A stretch of DNA of 64,000 nucleotides. Source: Proteles cristata cristata (taxonomy: Eukaryota; Chordata; Mammalia; Carnivora; Hyaenidae). The translations under genes and the position numbers were made by a program. Shown here in pieces: positions 41,100 to 52,500 of this stretch. Numbering within the stretch: the stretch's first letter is position 1; every line of letters begins with the position of its first letter. Where the stretch lies: positions 930,001-994,000 of the forward strand of contig JAESUZ010000346.1 in the NCBI GenBank assembly GCA_017311185.1, given 5' to 3'. The notes beneath the pieces are model-generated. The model was not told where the DNA came from. It made no database searches and was given only the letters and a program-made list of their open reading frames with translations.

Positions 41100-41760
41100 T
41101 TTTGTACGGTGAAACGTACATACATAAAATCGACCACGTTCACCATTGTTAAGCATACAGCCCAGTGGCGTTCAGTACATCGCACTGTTGTGCCATCAGC
41201 AGCCACCCAACTCCAGAACTCTTTCCATCTTGTAAACCTGAACCTCTGTCCCCACGAAACACTAGCTCCCCCAGCCCCTCCCCCAGCCCCTGGCACCCCC
41301 CATCCTGCTTGCTGTCTCTACGAATTGGACTACTCGAGGGGCCCTGTATAAGCGGGATCATGTCGTATTTGCTTTTCTATAACTAGACACTCCACTTAGC
41401 ATACGTGTCCTCAAGGGTCATCCACGTCATAGCTTGCTGCAGATTTGCAGATCTTTGCTCGTCTGTAAGGCTGCACAATTTCCATTGCAGGGCGCATAAT
41501 TTCCATTGTACGTACGTGCCACATCTCATTTATCCATTTATCCCATCCATGGACAGCTCGTTGTTTCCATCTTTTAGCTGTTGTGAATAATGCTGCTACA
41601 TAAGCGTGGGTGTGCAAATATCTGTTCAAGTCCCTGCCTTCCATTCTATTGGACATGTGTAGATACCCACAGGTGGAATTCCCGGATCCTGGGGTAATTC
41701 TACATTTGATTTTTTTTTCAGGAACCACCAGGTGCTGCACCTCTTCACATTGTCCGGGGT
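41100..41760 (-). mobile_element. Old L1 (L1MB/MC-like) 3'-region fragment, antisense
   Basis: AAGCATACAGCCCAGTGGCG, CACTGTTGTGCCATCAGCAG, ATTGGACTACTCGAGGGGCC, AGCATACGTGTCCTCAAGGG, GTTGTGAATAATGCTGCTAC and GGTGGAATTCCCGGATCCTG follow L1 antisense order over 650 bp. Non-coding. Confidence 0.9.
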
Positions 41761-41999
41761 TATATTTAACCAGCTTCTTTCAGCCTGTGCACCCAGCGCC
41801 TGGTCTGCGGCCGGCGTAACCTACATTAGAAGCCCAGATTCAAGGCAGCATTTGAAAATACGAAAACCAGGTTGGAGAACAACGGGGGACTTTCGGAAAG
41901 CAGAGGAGAAGCCATCAGGAGGTGTTGGAGGAAATAACTCGGAGCGCAGCTTCCCGCCAAAGTGCGGAACTTGCTGCCTCACTGAGCCTTTGAGTGTAC
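41761..41999. other. Unique sequence
   Basis: No gene or repeat recognised. It leads into the AT-rich block. Confidence 0.4.
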
Positions 42000-42830
42000 T
42001 TTGTAATCACGGATAATTTTATTACTTCTTACCAGATGCCTGGTAAACCCCTTAATATAAAAAGCAATGATTTTTCTTTTGCCAAAGGACTTGGGAAATA
42101 TCTCTTCTGAAGCCTTGAATACCAGGGATACCACGCCGAGGGCAAAGCACCCATGCAAACCTGTCTAGCTTTCCCAATAAAGAACATTATAGGAACAGAG
42201 GATTTTTTTACACACTCATAAAATGATTATACTTGTACTGAGAATTTCCTGGTTTGAGCACGGCTGTTACAGACCTATTTCATAAGTTGATTTATTTGTT
42301 TAACGGTATCTGCAGGGACCTGCGTTTTAATTCCAGTTGGCTTTTTGGGTTGGTTTTGTTTTCCTTTCCCGCCCATCTCACATCTGAAAAATCTCTTTCC
42401 GGCACAGCACGCTTGAAAGTGGCCAGGATTGTAAGAGACTCCCCGTGCTCCGAAATTCTGTTTGGTGTTCTCAGCTGCTAACATTCAGGTGTGAGCTTTT
42501 CCTTGCCTTGGATATTCATTGGCCATTTCTGTTGTTGCATTTACCAAAATAAAACCGACTTCAGCTCGTTCCTCTCCGGGAAAGGGCTGGTGAGCAGTTT
42601 TCTGACAGTTGTATATTAAATGCAGGTGGCTTCACGAATGCACTTTCTGTCTGGCTCAATACATTAACCATAACCCACAGTTTCTTCCAAAGGAACTGGA
42701 ATGAATTAAATTGTTTAATAAAACCTTACTTACCTGGATAAACTCATTTCTATTTTGCATTTAGACTCCCTAATGCATCTTTCCAGATTGTTATTTGTAA
42801 AATAAAAAGCTAGACGTGTTTACTTAGAAA
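42000..42830. promoter_or_regulatory. Candidate conserved non-coding element, AT-rich
   Basis: A long repeat-free stretch with forkhead-like TTGTTTA at 42296-42302 and 42711-42717 and TAAT cores (CCTTAATATAAAAAGC, GAATGAATTAAATTG). Its composition contrasts with the GC-rich flanks. Conservation is inferred. Confidence 0.35.
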
Positions 42831-43598
42831 GCCAAACATCAGACCCTAATCCTGGTTCCTGTCCAAGTTCTTTGCAATGTCTTTTTTTTTTTTTATTTCC
42901 TACCATGTTATGAACTGTCGTGTATTTCATTGAGCATGAATTGACATGCTCCCACCCCAGATCCAAATGAAACATTGAATTCGCGTCTCTTTTTTTTTTT
43001 TTTTTTTTTTAGTATCACACCCCTGAAACCTGTACTGTTTCGGATGGAAAGGAAGCCAAAGGTGCAATTTGGAAACTGATTTTCAAGCAGGGCCCTTTGC
43101 GAAAAGGCCTCGCCTGCTTCTGGTTGACACTCTCTGGGATTATCAAGGGTCCATTTAAGAAGCTGCATATAGGGATGCTGCTGTACCCCCTGCAGAATCA
43201 TTCTCGACGACTGCATCTTTCGCAAGAGCCAGGATGGTAAACCCAGCTTGGAGCTTCACTCTCAGAAGATGCCGGACCCGAAGCTTCCGTCCATCATCTC
43301 TCCTCTTACCTTTGCCAAAAGAAGTTTCTGGCACGTTATATACCTTTCAGTGAGGACTTGCTGAACCGATTCACAGAACAAGTGAATAATGAGGATGACT
43401 TACTTCACCTTATTTCCCTATTTTCCTTTTTCTAGTAAACCTGGTGCCAAATTTTTTGCTCAAATACAATGAACTATATTAGCCCGGATATTTGATCTAA
43501 TTGCTTTTCCTCTTTCTCTTTAAATATTTAAGAGTTCTATTTAAACAATTTTATTATATTCCAGTCATACATATATATACCTGTTTATACATATATAT
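42831..43598. other. Unique sequence with two poly-T tracts
   Basis: Poly-T at about 42883-42894 and 42991-43011. 43020-43260 looks non-repetitive and could extend the neighbouring candidate element (GCCCTTTGCGAAAAGGCCTC). The minus frame 42908-43225 owes its Lys run to the poly-T tract. Confidence 0.4.
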
Positions 43599-43763
43599 AT
43601 ATATATATAAAGAGAAGGAGAGCAGGGGAGAGAGGGAGAAAGAAATCCCAAGCAGTCTCCATGCTCAGCAAGGAGCCTCTCATGAGGCTCGATCCCACGG
43701 GATCATGACCCGAACCGAAATCAAGAGTTGGATCCTCGACCAACTGAGCCACAAGGCCCCCCT
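43599..43763 (-). mobile_element. Carnivore tRNA-Lys SINE, antisense, shortened
   Basis: GGAGAGCAGGGGAGAGAGGG, GAGGCTCGATCCCACGGGAT, CATGACCCGAACCGAAATCA and ACCAACTGAGCCACAAGGCC. An (AT)n run at 43590-43609 replaces the usual tail. Confidence 0.85.
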
Positions 43764-43944
43764 AGACCTATCTTAATGTAAAATACTAAAGATAATGTCT
43801 TGCTTGTTTGAGTTGACATCCACTGAGCACATTTTTTCTCAGATGTTACCTGCTCATCATCCCCATGTGCCAGGAATCAGTGTTCTATTTAATAGATGAG
43901 AACACCTAAATATTATTGTCCTTGGCTTTTGGAGGGTGGGGGAA

Positions 43945-44080
43945 GTAGTTGCTAACGTTTTTATAGTGCTTGTTCTATGTCACCTGCCGTGCTAATCATT
44001 TGACGTAATCCTCGAAAAAGAATCTCAAGAGGTAACTATTCTGACCATCCCCACTTTGTGGATTAAGCAACTGAGACTTC
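43945..44080 (-). repeat. MIR, antisense, first part
   Basis: TAACGTTTTTATAGTGCTTG, GTAATCCTCGAAAAAGAATC, CCACTTTGTGGATTAAGCAA, CTGAGACTTC. Interrupted by a SINE and resumed at 44299. Confidence 0.75.
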
Positions 44081-44298
44081 CGGTGCCTGGGGGGCTCAGT
44101 TAGTTAGGCGTCCTACTTCAGCTCGGGTCATGATCTCCCTGTTTGTGAGTTCAAGCCTCACATCAGGCTCTGTGCTGACAGCTCAGAGCCTGGAGCCTGC
44201 TTCAGATTCTGTGTCTCCCTCTCTCTATGCCCCTCCCCTGTTCCTGCTCTGTCTTTCCCTCAAAAAGAAAAAAAAAAGAAACATTAAAAAAAAAGAAA
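44081..44298 (+). mobile_element. Carnivore tRNA-Lys SINE inside a MIR
   Basis: GGTGCCTGGGGGGCTCAGTT to the A-rich tail CCCTCAAAAAGAAAAAAAAAAG. The tail lacks ATAAATAA, so it is altered. Confidence 0.9.
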
Positions 44299-44398
44299 CA
44301 GACTTAGCAGTTAAATAATTCCCTGCAGGGCACACAGCTACAAAGTGGCAGAGAGGGGATTTGAACCCTGCCTCCTACCTCCAAGCCAGTGTGCCCAA
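44299..44398 (-). repeat. MIR, antisense, second part
   Basis: AGACTTAGCAGTTAAATAAT, GGGCACACAGCTACAAAGTG, GCAGAGAGGGGATTTGAACC. Confidence 0.8.
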
Positions 44399-45149
44399 TG
44401 TGATTTATAGGTCCATGCAAAAATATCGATCCAGTAATAGTTTCATTCAGATGCAAATGATTCTTGCCCTTAACTGCAGTCATCTGGCTGCTTACGGACT
44501 CCTAGCCGGGCCTAGGATGTGTGAGGTGGATGTCTGCGCAGACATGGATGGCCGCTAGAGCCGACGTTGCCAGAACAAGAAAGAGGGGCTCGGGCTGCCT
44601 GACCTCACCTTTGCTGTGGGTTTCAGGGACCACTCAGTGGAGAGTTAGGGTGCTGGCTAGGCCCCAGGGAGCCCCCGGCCAGAAGGGACCCGACCCAAAC
44701 CTCACAGCTCTGACCCCAGGCAAACCCCTTCCTCTTTGAGGAAGCTTCTTCCACCCAGGAAACGAAGGCATCAGACTGTGATGTCGCCTCCCAGCAGCTC
44801 AACGAAACTTCTCGTCCCTCTGCCTGGCCACTTGCAGGCGAGTCGGCTCGGAACGCCCTCCCGCCCGCCAGCCCGCTGCAGAGGAGTCCTTCCTTCATGT
44901 CCAGCCTCTCGAGAAACCCAACAGAGAGGTCGGAGACGAGGTGCTTGAGGTTTATCAAGTTTTCAAGACGACACCTCCCCAAACCCCCTTTACAAGCCGC
45001 TGGGCACCAGCCTCGGGGTCTCCCTGCCCATTGCGGCCACCCCTGGCGGGCGCCACAGGGGCCACAAGGAGCCAGGTAGCCCCCAGTCACCCACCCACCC
45101 ACCCATCAGGACCCACCATGTCACGGCCAGGAGGAGGAGCAGAAAGCTC
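44399..45149. other. Unique GC-rich sequence, no gene seen
   Basis: A 159-codon minus frame (44623-45102) overlaps plus frames throughout, and none has a domain. (CCCA)4-like CACCCACCCACCCA near 45090. Confidence 0.45.
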
Positions 45150-45464
45150 AGCGTGGGTCACCTTATAATCAAATTTTCACTGCGCTCCCTGACAGGTTTT
45201 TAAGTCACTTAGGGGATCTATTTATATGTGAAAGCATCAGCATCGTGCAGTAAATCCAACCACAGGCCGGTCCCGTGTTTTATTAAGTTTAAGTTCAGTG
45301 AGAGTGCAAAGCAAACGAGGGTCCTGTGTCTCTCCGTTACATCTGATTTGCGGTTCCCATAAAAAGACCCACATGCCGCTGTCTCAGATGTGTTTTGGAT
45401 TGAAAATAGGATTAATGTGCTAAAGTGTGATTGGAATGGTTAAGCGCGATTAATTGGAACAGAC
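45150..45464. promoter_or_regulatory. Candidate conserved element, left flank of a CpG island
   Basis: Repeat-free AT-rich DNA with a MEF2-type CTATTTATA (45218-45226), ATAATCAAATTTTC, TAGGATTAATGTGC and GCGCGATTAATTGG. The shift from this to the CpG island at about 45465 is abrupt. Confidence 0.45.
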
Positions 45465-45770
45465 TGCTGCCGCCAGGGGAGCCCGGGGAGGCTGGCCCCG
45501 CGCCAGGTTACCAAGTGAACAAAGACGGCCAACTGTCCGACGGGGTCCGCGGCCCGCCTGGCGCGCTCGCCCCTCGCGCTTTCTCATCGCCAGCCTGTCT
45601 CAGGGCAGATTAAATGCAGCTGAGAATGTCGGGCTCGCTCGGCGGCCGGCGTCCTCCGGGAATAGGCAGGAACCTGGGCCCGGCCGGCCGGGCCGTGGCG
45701 GTGCAGGCCGAGGGCCGCCGTGCGCGGGGGGCGGCGGGCCAGGTGGCTGGGAGTCGTCGGGGTTGTTGGG
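45465..45770. promoter_or_regulatory. CpG island
   Basis: Very high CpG and GC: GGTCCGCGGCCCGCCTGGCG, CTCGCTCGGCGGCCGGCGTC, GGGCCCGGCCGGCCGGGCCG, CGTGCGCGGGGGGCGGCGGG. It is flanked on both sides by AT-rich, conserved-looking DNA. It contains no repeat. An orphan CpG island of this kind often marks a distal developmental enhancer or an unannotated promoter. Frames across it (45454-45789 and 45614-45982) owe openness to GC content. Confidence 0.7.
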
Positions 45771-45784
45771 TTTTTGTTTTTTTT

Positions 45785-45870
45785 TTTAAACGATCTATTA
45801 AATCCCTGAACTTTAATCAAGCTGCTACCACACTGACGGCTCTGATTTACTCTCGGAACAGGCGTCGGTG
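45785..45870. promoter_or_regulatory. Candidate conserved element, right flank of a CpG island
   Basis: AACGATCTATTAAATCCCTG, ACTTTAATCAAGCTGCTACC and GACGGCTCTGATTTACTCTC form an AT-rich repeat-free strip against the island. Confidence 0.35.
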
Positions 45871-46059
45871 GAGGCCCAGGCCGGAAGGCCCAGCCAGCCT
45901 TCTGCCCGCGGCTGGGGAGGCCGGGCCTACGCCGGCCGTCTCATGCCTGGGCCTGCCTGCTTTGGCCACCCCTGGTTGCTAGCTTTGGACACCCCCGGCC
46001 CCTAGTTTGGGCCAGCCCCGACCCCCTGCTCCCACACCCGCGGCCTCCAGGTGCCTTTT

Positions 46060-46264
46060 TTTTTTTTTAATTTATTTCTGAGAGAGAGAGAGAGTGTGAG
46101 CAGAGGAGGATTAGAGAGAGAGGGAGATACAGAATCTGGAGCAGGCTCCAGGCTGCAAGCTGGCTGTCAGCACAGAGCCTGATGCGGGGCTCGAACCCAT
46201 GAACCGTGAGATCATGACCTGAGCCAAAGTCAGACACTTAACCGACTGAGCCACCTAGATGCCC
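46060..46264 (-). mobile_element. Carnivore tRNA-Lys SINE, antisense, diverged target duplication
   Basis: CCTCCAGGTGCCTTTT (46044-46059) matches CCTCTAGGCACCTTTT (46265-46280) at all but three positions. The copy has GAGCCACCTAGATGCCCC at its head end. Confidence 0.95.
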
Positions 46265-46280
46265 CCTCTAGGCACCTTTT

Positions 46281-46641
46281 GATCCCGGTCACCAGTCTGG
46301 ACAACAACTTCCTCCCACCTCTGCCCCAAACACACACGGAGACTTTAAAGCTGAGTTAGCCAAGCTTCCTTCTATCCTGCACCCCAAGGCTGCCTGCCTC
46401 TCCCTTGGGAATCTCTCTCAGCTGCGGCTATTGCCTCACCTTAAAGTCAAGGGACAAAATGCGACCTCCAAGGCTCTGGCTGCTCCCAGGTCAACAGGCA
46501 GACGTTCTAAGGAAGAGGCCCACTGGGATGACTTGCTTTGAAAGTCCACTCAGGGTAAAAATTTTTTATAAAAGGGGCATTTTCCATACCATGGAAGCTT
46601 GAAAGAGATTCTTTCCAAAGAGTGAGGAGGAAAATTATGAT
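46281..46641. other. Unique sequence, no gene seen
   Basis: No repeat or gene recognised. Confidence 0.4.
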
Positions 46642-46651
46642 AGGCCCTAAA

Positions 46652-46870
46652 ATGTATGTATTTATTTAAATGTTTATTTCCGAGAGAGAGAAAGAGAGAC
46701 AGTGTGAGCAGGGGAGGGTCAGAGAGAGAGGGAGACACAGAATCTGAAACAGGCTCCAGGCTCTGAGCTGTCAGCACAGAGCCCGACGTGGGGCTCGAAC
46801 CCACAAACTGTGAGATCATGACCTGAGCCAAAGTCAGACGCTCAACCAACTGAGCCCCCTGGGCGCCCCA
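46652..46870 (-). mobile_element. Carnivore tRNA-Lys SINE, antisense, with target duplication
   Basis: AGGCCCTAA at 46642-46650 and 46873-46881. It has the mixed wording GGGGAGGGTCAGAGAG and GAAACAGGCTCC with GAGCTGTCAGCACAG, intermediate between the subfamilies. Confidence 0.95.
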
Positions 46871-46881
46871 AGAGGCCCTAA

Positions 46882-47689
46882 CATTTAAAAAGCATATTGC
46901 CCCTTTAAAAGGATCATCGGGCTATTAAAAGAAAATATGTCCTAGAAGGGACCAGATCCCCCCCAGGCCAGGTCGGGCTCTGAAGCAGGGTACCAGGCGA
47001 ATGCTCAGCATGTTAGGGACTTTTCCTGGTAAGTTATATATTGTTCGTCACTGGGGTTGGCTAAGTAAGGTTGTGTGTGTGTGTCTGTGTGGGGTATGTG
47101 AGTGTGTATTGATGAACTAGAAGCAAGGAGCAGGCCTTCTAGAAAGCTTAGCACTTCCACACGTCAGCCTGGACTGCTGACCCTGTCCTACGGAGAGTAG
47201 GCTGAAACCTGTGTGAGGTATGAGTGATGTGGCCGCATGACCAGACTGTGGGAGCAGTCACCCCAGACAGAGGACCCAGCATGAAGGTCAAGGCTCCTGT
47301 AGATGACTCGAGGCCACCAGTGAGGAGATCAGACCCAGAGAGGGGGGCCCATCACGTCCCAGACAGCACAGGGAGGCTGCGCACTTGGGTCTGGGCACTA
47401 GGCGTATCTGACACTCTCTGGGGAGGTATTTCCAAGGGTCCCATGTGGTGTTTGTCCCATTCCGTTCCTGCCTCCATTTTATTCTCCTTCTGGAACACTC
47501 TGCCGTTTGATGCCTCCCTTCTTCCCACACTTAGGACCTTTGCCCGTCTGCCCAGCACAAAGCCGGGTCCCTTAGGCACATTATGGTCACCTCCCTGCCG
47601 GCCTGCATCACCAGGATGCCCGCCCCCAAATCATGGCAGGTTGGTCGCGTGTCTCCATCAGCCCATTACAGGTGAGGCAAATGGGTAAG
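46882..47689. other. Unique sequence; L2-like trace
   Basis: A GT-rich stretch at 47072-47108. CCATTTTATTCTCCTTCTGG and AACACTCTGCC near 47475-47505 recall L2 3' wording. The 154-codon plus frame at 47224-47688 has no domain. Confidence 0.45.
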
Positions 47690-47830
47690 AGTTAAAAATC
47701 CGGGATAGCCAACTTGGGTCCACGTGGCCCCGCAGCTCGCTGCCTGTGTGACTTGGGGCAAGTGGCTGCACTTTTACGATCCTCCATTTTCTCATCTGTA
47801 CAAGGGGGGCAATATTCTCTCAAATTTGAG
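47690..47830 (+). repeat. MIR, sense
   Basis: GCTGCCTGTGTGACTTGGGG, CAAGTGGCTGCACTTTTACG, CTCCATTTTCTCATCTGTAC, AAGGGGGGCAATATTCTC. Confidence 0.85.
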
Positions 47831-49439
47831 ACCTGCGCCTTTCGTAGAAATGTGGGCGTGTCTTAAATCAATGCACATGTTGAACAAGGGCTCCCTTCTT
47901 GCCCTGAAACGCTGTTAGTAAAGCGGTGCTGTGTCTTCCAGGGAATGGCGTGTCGAAATTGAGAAAATTCAGAAATGCCCCGTGCGTGGCGACTACTAGC
48001 GTCCCCCCCAATCTGTTCCTCAACCCCGCGGTCTTTATGAAGAGCATCCAGGACCATCTGGCCAGACCCTCCCCCGGGGGAGTGGGCAGGGCTCAGCTAC
48101 GCGTCCACTTGTTTGTTTTTCTGGAAAAAACTATGCATCCTGGAGGTGCGGGGTCTGGAAGGGCCTGCGCCACCTGGCAGAGGGCACCGGGAAAATCAAG
48201 TGTTTATGGGCTTTACAGACAGGAATGTTTCCACGGCACCATGAGGCCCACAGACTCCCTGGAGCAGCGTCAGGCTGTTTGAAAGGAGAACGTCTGGGCC
48301 AGGATTTCTGCTCTGCCCACAGGGCCTTCCTCTGAGCAGGGATTGGGGTGTCCCTGGGGCTTCCCTGTCACCCCCCGCACCCCCCCCCGGGGAAGCGAGG
48401 GCTCCTCTCCACAGCACAGGGGATGGACTGAGGGAACAGGGCCTGGAGTGAGGCGACACCGTGTCCCGTGTTCGGTTTGAAGCCCTGTCCCCTGCGCCCA
48501 GCAGGTCGCTTTTCACTTCAGTGACATCTCGGTTTCCCTCCCCTGAAAAAGGTGCAAAGTTAGTGGCCCCCTCCAGCTCCGAAAGCTCCAGAGCAACACC
48601 ACATCTCTCCATCTCCTCTGGCTTGGACCACATTGCAATGTAAAGGGGTGTCTTAGTTTGAGTACCCCCAAATCTGAGCCCCGGAAAATGAGCTTGGGAC
48701 CAGGGAGCTGGTGAATCATCTAGAAAGTGGTCCTAGGAGACAGAAGCGAGAGGTGAGGAAGGAAAAAGAGCCTAAGAGGTGCCCTATGGCTCTGGTAAGG
48801 GAACTCAGACTCAGTTCTGCGGGGGATCACTGAGGAATCGTATAGAAAGTGCCAGAAAATTGTCCCTCAGAGGGAACGTGTGCCCAGCGACCTCACCTCC
48901 CCCTCCTTGAGCGAGGGACCTCCAGAGTGTCAACATTCTGTACTTTGAAGCCACCTCAGCTTGTAGACTGAGCAAGCTCCCTTGACCTTCTAGAAAGTTC
49001 TGTGGCAGAAAACTGAGAGACAGGGCTTGTGTAGGAAGCCTCACAGGGGCAGGATCTGTTTATCACAGCTGCGGTTGGGTCGGGGAGGGAGGGCGCTGAG
49101 GTGGCACAGCGCAGGGCTCCCTCAGCAGCTACCACAGGTGGGACATTATTTACCACCTTGCTCAGTGCCCACCACTGCCTCCCATCCTGAGCCGCTTCGT
49201 GACTAGTGCGGTTCCATCATCTCTGAAAATCTATTAACATTCGTTTTTACAACCGCATCAGTATAAAGAGAGTCCGGACCAGATTCATGGATATATGTGC
49301 ATTACTGTATTTGGGATTTTTTGATTAAAAAAATGACAAGGGAAACGTTTTCATCGCCTTCTCGGTGTGGTAGGCCTCGGGTGTGGTGCCTACGTGGTCT
49401 GTTCCCACTGCTTGTGGCATAAGGCCCCGGGTTCTGCCC
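47831..49439. other. Unique sequence, no gene seen
   Basis: Contains a C-tract (48371-48391) and a CTCF-like site (48174-48188). Opposed frames at 48196-48633 (minus) and 47926-48282 (plus) lack domains. Confidence 0.45.
48174..48188 (+). promoter_or_regulatory. CTCF-like motif
   Basis: CTGGCAGAGGGCACC fits 13 of 15 positions of CCASYAGRKGGCRSY. It lies next to CCACCTGGCAG. Occupancy unknown. Confidence 0.35.
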
Positions 49440-49690
49440 GGTTCTTGGCTCTCTGTACCCTTCTTCTCTCAGGCCTGGCCTCCTTCTGCATGCGGGCTGT
49501 CCCAAGCCTTTCAGGATGATGGAACAGAGCTGTCTCAGGCCTCAGCTTTTAAATGTCACCTCTTCTCAGATGCCTTCCTGGACCGTCTCTCTCACACCAC
49601 CCTCTTGTCCGTCCTGCACTCATCGGCCTTACAACACCAGGTGACTGAATCTGCCTGCCGTCGAATGCCCATCACCCTGTCCAGGCGAGA
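49440..49690 (+). repeat. L2 3'-end fragment, sense
   Basis: GTTCTTGGCTCTCTGTACCC, CAGCTTTTAAATGTCACCTC, TTCTCAGATGCCTTCCTGGA and CCGTCTCTCTCACACCACCC follow the L2 3' wording (TCAAATGTCACCT, TCAG.GAGGCCTTCCCTGA). Confidence 0.75.
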
Positions 49691-50174
49691 CGCTCGCTGA
49701 GAGTCAAGACCGGCTCTGTGGGACCCATCGCTCCACCGCCAGGGCCCGCCCAGGCTGCTGGGGCGAGCTGCCCAGCGCCCCTTCGGAAGGCAGGGTAGGG
49801 AGGCCCTGCAGCAGACAGCCCTCAGCTTGCCATCCTGTTCAGAGACTGCTTCGCCTGGGAGAGCTCCCTGGCCGGTCGGTCTCTCCCCGCCTTCCAGAAG
49901 AGTCTGCACCCAAAGACTGAACAATCTGGAGGATAAAGACTCGGCCAGTCTCCCCACTTGGAACTGCCTCTGATGGGTCCTCTGAGCTTTGAGGACCACG
50001 GCCTCTATGGGATCGCATCACACTCCCGGGCCCCCAGTCACGTAGGTGCTGACCCCCAAGGGCGTCTCCACCCAAATTCCTGCTTCCAGTCTCCCCTGGA
50101 AACCCACCAGCAAGGCCGCCCTTCGGGGCTGTGGCCATAGCCTAATCCACACAGAATGAGAGAGACGCAGCTAT
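49691..50174. other. Unique GC-rich sequence, no gene seen
   Basis: No repeat or domain recognised. Confidence 0.45.
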
Positions 50175-50191
50175 AAGAAAGACAGGAATTT

Positions 50192-50430
50192 GGGGCGCCT
50201 GGGTGGCTTAGTCGGTTAAGTGTCTGACTTTTGCTTAGGTCACGATCTCGTGTTTCGTGGGTTCGAGCCCCACGTCGGGCTCTGTGCTGACTGCCAGCTC
50301 AGAACCTGGAGCCTATTTCAGGGTCTGTGTCTCCCTCTCTCTCTGGCCCTCCCCTGCTCACGCTGTCTCTCTCTCTCGCCTAGAAATAAATAAAATAAAT
50401 AAATAAATAATTAATTAAAAAATTAAAAAA
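50192..50430 (+). mobile_element. Young carnivore tRNA-Lys SINE with 17-bp target duplication
   Basis: AAGAAAGACAGGAATTT (50175-50191) recurs with one change at 50431-50447. It has GCTTAGGTCACGATCTCGTG, GACTGCCAGCTCAGAACC and CTAGAAATAAATAAA. The tail grew into (AAAT)n. Confidence 0.97.
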
Positions 50431-50447
50431 AAGAAAGACAAGAATTT

Positions 50448-50754
50448 ATTCAGAGCCTGCTGATATTTCTTGATTTATATCCAGTGAAGAGATTTTTAAG
50501 CCATTGTCCTGAAAGCCCACTTGGGGACTAAGGTGGGGACAGGGAGGGTGTTTCTTCTGAATATGTAAAGCACGGCCTTTGTCCCCGCCCCCCCCCCTCC
50601 CAGTACCTCGGGTGTCTTCCGCTGGACGTGTCCACTTTTGTTTCAAGAAAAGGTTCAGAAATGCTAATGAGCGTGGTGGCGGCCAGGACCTGTCCGATGC
50701 CGGGCCAGGTGGGCCACAGCTTCACTCCCTGACAAGGCCGGACACACACCTCGT
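50448..50754. other. Unique sequence with C-tract
   Basis: C-tract at 50585-50600. No gene seen. Confidence 0.4.
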
Positions 50755-50845
50755 CTCCTTCTATAATTCAGGACACCGAGGCCCAAAGAAGTAAGGTAGA
50801 TGCTCAAGGTCACAGCTGGGAGCTTTTTCAAGCAGGATCTCCACT
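50755..50845 (-). repeat. MIR fragment, antisense
   Basis: TATAATTCAGGACACCGAGG, CCCAAAGAAGTAAGGTAGAT, GCTCAAGGTCACAGCTGGGA. Confidence 0.7.
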
Positions 50846-52500
50846 GGCAGTTTATGGAAGTCAATCCCAGGAGTCAGGAGAGGCGAGAGCTAGCCAGGCG
50901 CAACCCTCTTGCATCCACTTAGAGGAAAGCACCAGCTTTTTTTTTTTTTTTTTTTTTAATTCTAAAGGCCAGCAGGCTTCCTCCGTTCCTCTGTTCTTCT
51001 GTCTTCATGTCTTCCTTTCCTGGGGCATAAGTAGGGGGAGGAGGCGGTGGGGAGGCAGAAGGAGCAGGGAAAAGGGTAATTGAATAAAAAAAAAATGATC
51101 CCAACAACCCTGTGATAGTTCAAACCCCTTATTTCGCAGGTGGCCGGACTGAGGAGGTGCTGTGGCTGCGGGACTACACAATTCAGTGGTTTCCAGCTTC
51201 CAAGCCAGGCTGGGACCCCATCCGCTCTGCCAGGCTGCTTCCCTTACTTCCAGAAGCCTCCCAAGGAAGATGAGGACTTGGTTCCTGGCCCCCTGCCCAC
51301 TAAAGACCAAATCAAGTCTAGGGGAAAAGTCTGACCTAAGTGCACGGCCTGGGGGCCCTGGGATCCGAGAAGGCGGGGCCCGGTGACAGTTACCAAACTC
51401 CATCTCATCTAGTTTCATAATCCGGCTTATTTAGCATTAAACTAAGGTCCTAGGACCTCATCAAGAGAAGAGGGCAAAGTTTCTCAGGCTCCCCGAGGAG
51501 AGAGGCTTTGGCTGCGTTTCGCCTATATTTTCCCCAGGGATCCAGATGCTGCAAAGGCAATGCCAGGAGGCCTTGCTCAGCGCCTCCAGGCCCTGGGCAC
51601 ACTGGGCCCTCCCGGAGTCCCTTGGGTTCTCGGTCCCGCTTCGGCCCGGAGCTCTGAGCTGAGTGGACGTGCCAGGGGGCCAGGCCTTGGGGTCTCCAGA
51701 CAACAGCTTCATCCTCAGCCTCCTTCCCTGTGTGCATATCTGTAGCAAAGACGAGGGAGCCTCACCCAGAAAGCGTAGATGGTCCATTGGTTTCGAAAAA
51801 ATAGGAAAGAGACTCATCTACCTCATTTTTATTTACACGTCTCTTTCCCTGCACCCCCTACCCACCCACACAGGCAGGACTACAGCTGCGCTTACATTCT
51901 TGAACAGTGAGATGGAGACATTTATCACCAAGTCCTTCTTTGAACAGAATCTTATTTGTTGGGGACAGTCCTGTGAGGGAGGCAGGATGAATGGGACGTC
52001 AGCCAGCCTTCTGGTCAACCTCTTTGTCTCATCCTGGACTGTGTGAGCCTTTAGACAAAGATAAATAAGCCTGGGGTTTCATTAGGCTTTGCTGCATCTT
52101 GGGCGGATGCGCGGTTGCCATTGGACTTTCCCCATTTCTGTAATGTTATGTAATTTGTTTATTGTATTTGTATGTATTTTAGGCACTTCCATGCTTTATA
52201 CATATTTATCATATGCTTTACTTTCAGATAAAGACAATTCCCTCCCTCTCACTACTCTTTTCAGGATTTTCTTGGACGTTTTTCCTTCTCTGTTTTTCCA
52301 TGCAAACCTTTGATTCAGCCTATCAAGGGAGAGGAGGAGTTTTGTAGGTAATTTTTACTGGGAATGTACTAAATTCAGAGATTAACTTGGAAAAAGTTCC
52401 AACTTTAGGGTGACATGTCTTCCTATCCAAGATGTAAGATGCCTTTGTATGTAATAAAGTGGTTATGTCTTCTTTTGGGTCCCCAGTAAGACCTGAAAGT
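50846..52500. other. Unique sequence, MIR traces
   Basis: Poly-T at 50937-50957. Antisense MIR trace at 51095-51160 (CCCAACAACCCTGTGATAGT, TTATTTCGCAGGTGGCCGGA). 52080-52420 is AT-rich and unclassified. No gene seen. Confidence 0.45.

Noticed and set aside
45466..45482. CTCF site at the CpG island edge (GCCGCCAGGGGAGCCCG)
   Set aside because: It breaks the GGC core of the motif and scores poorly by eye.
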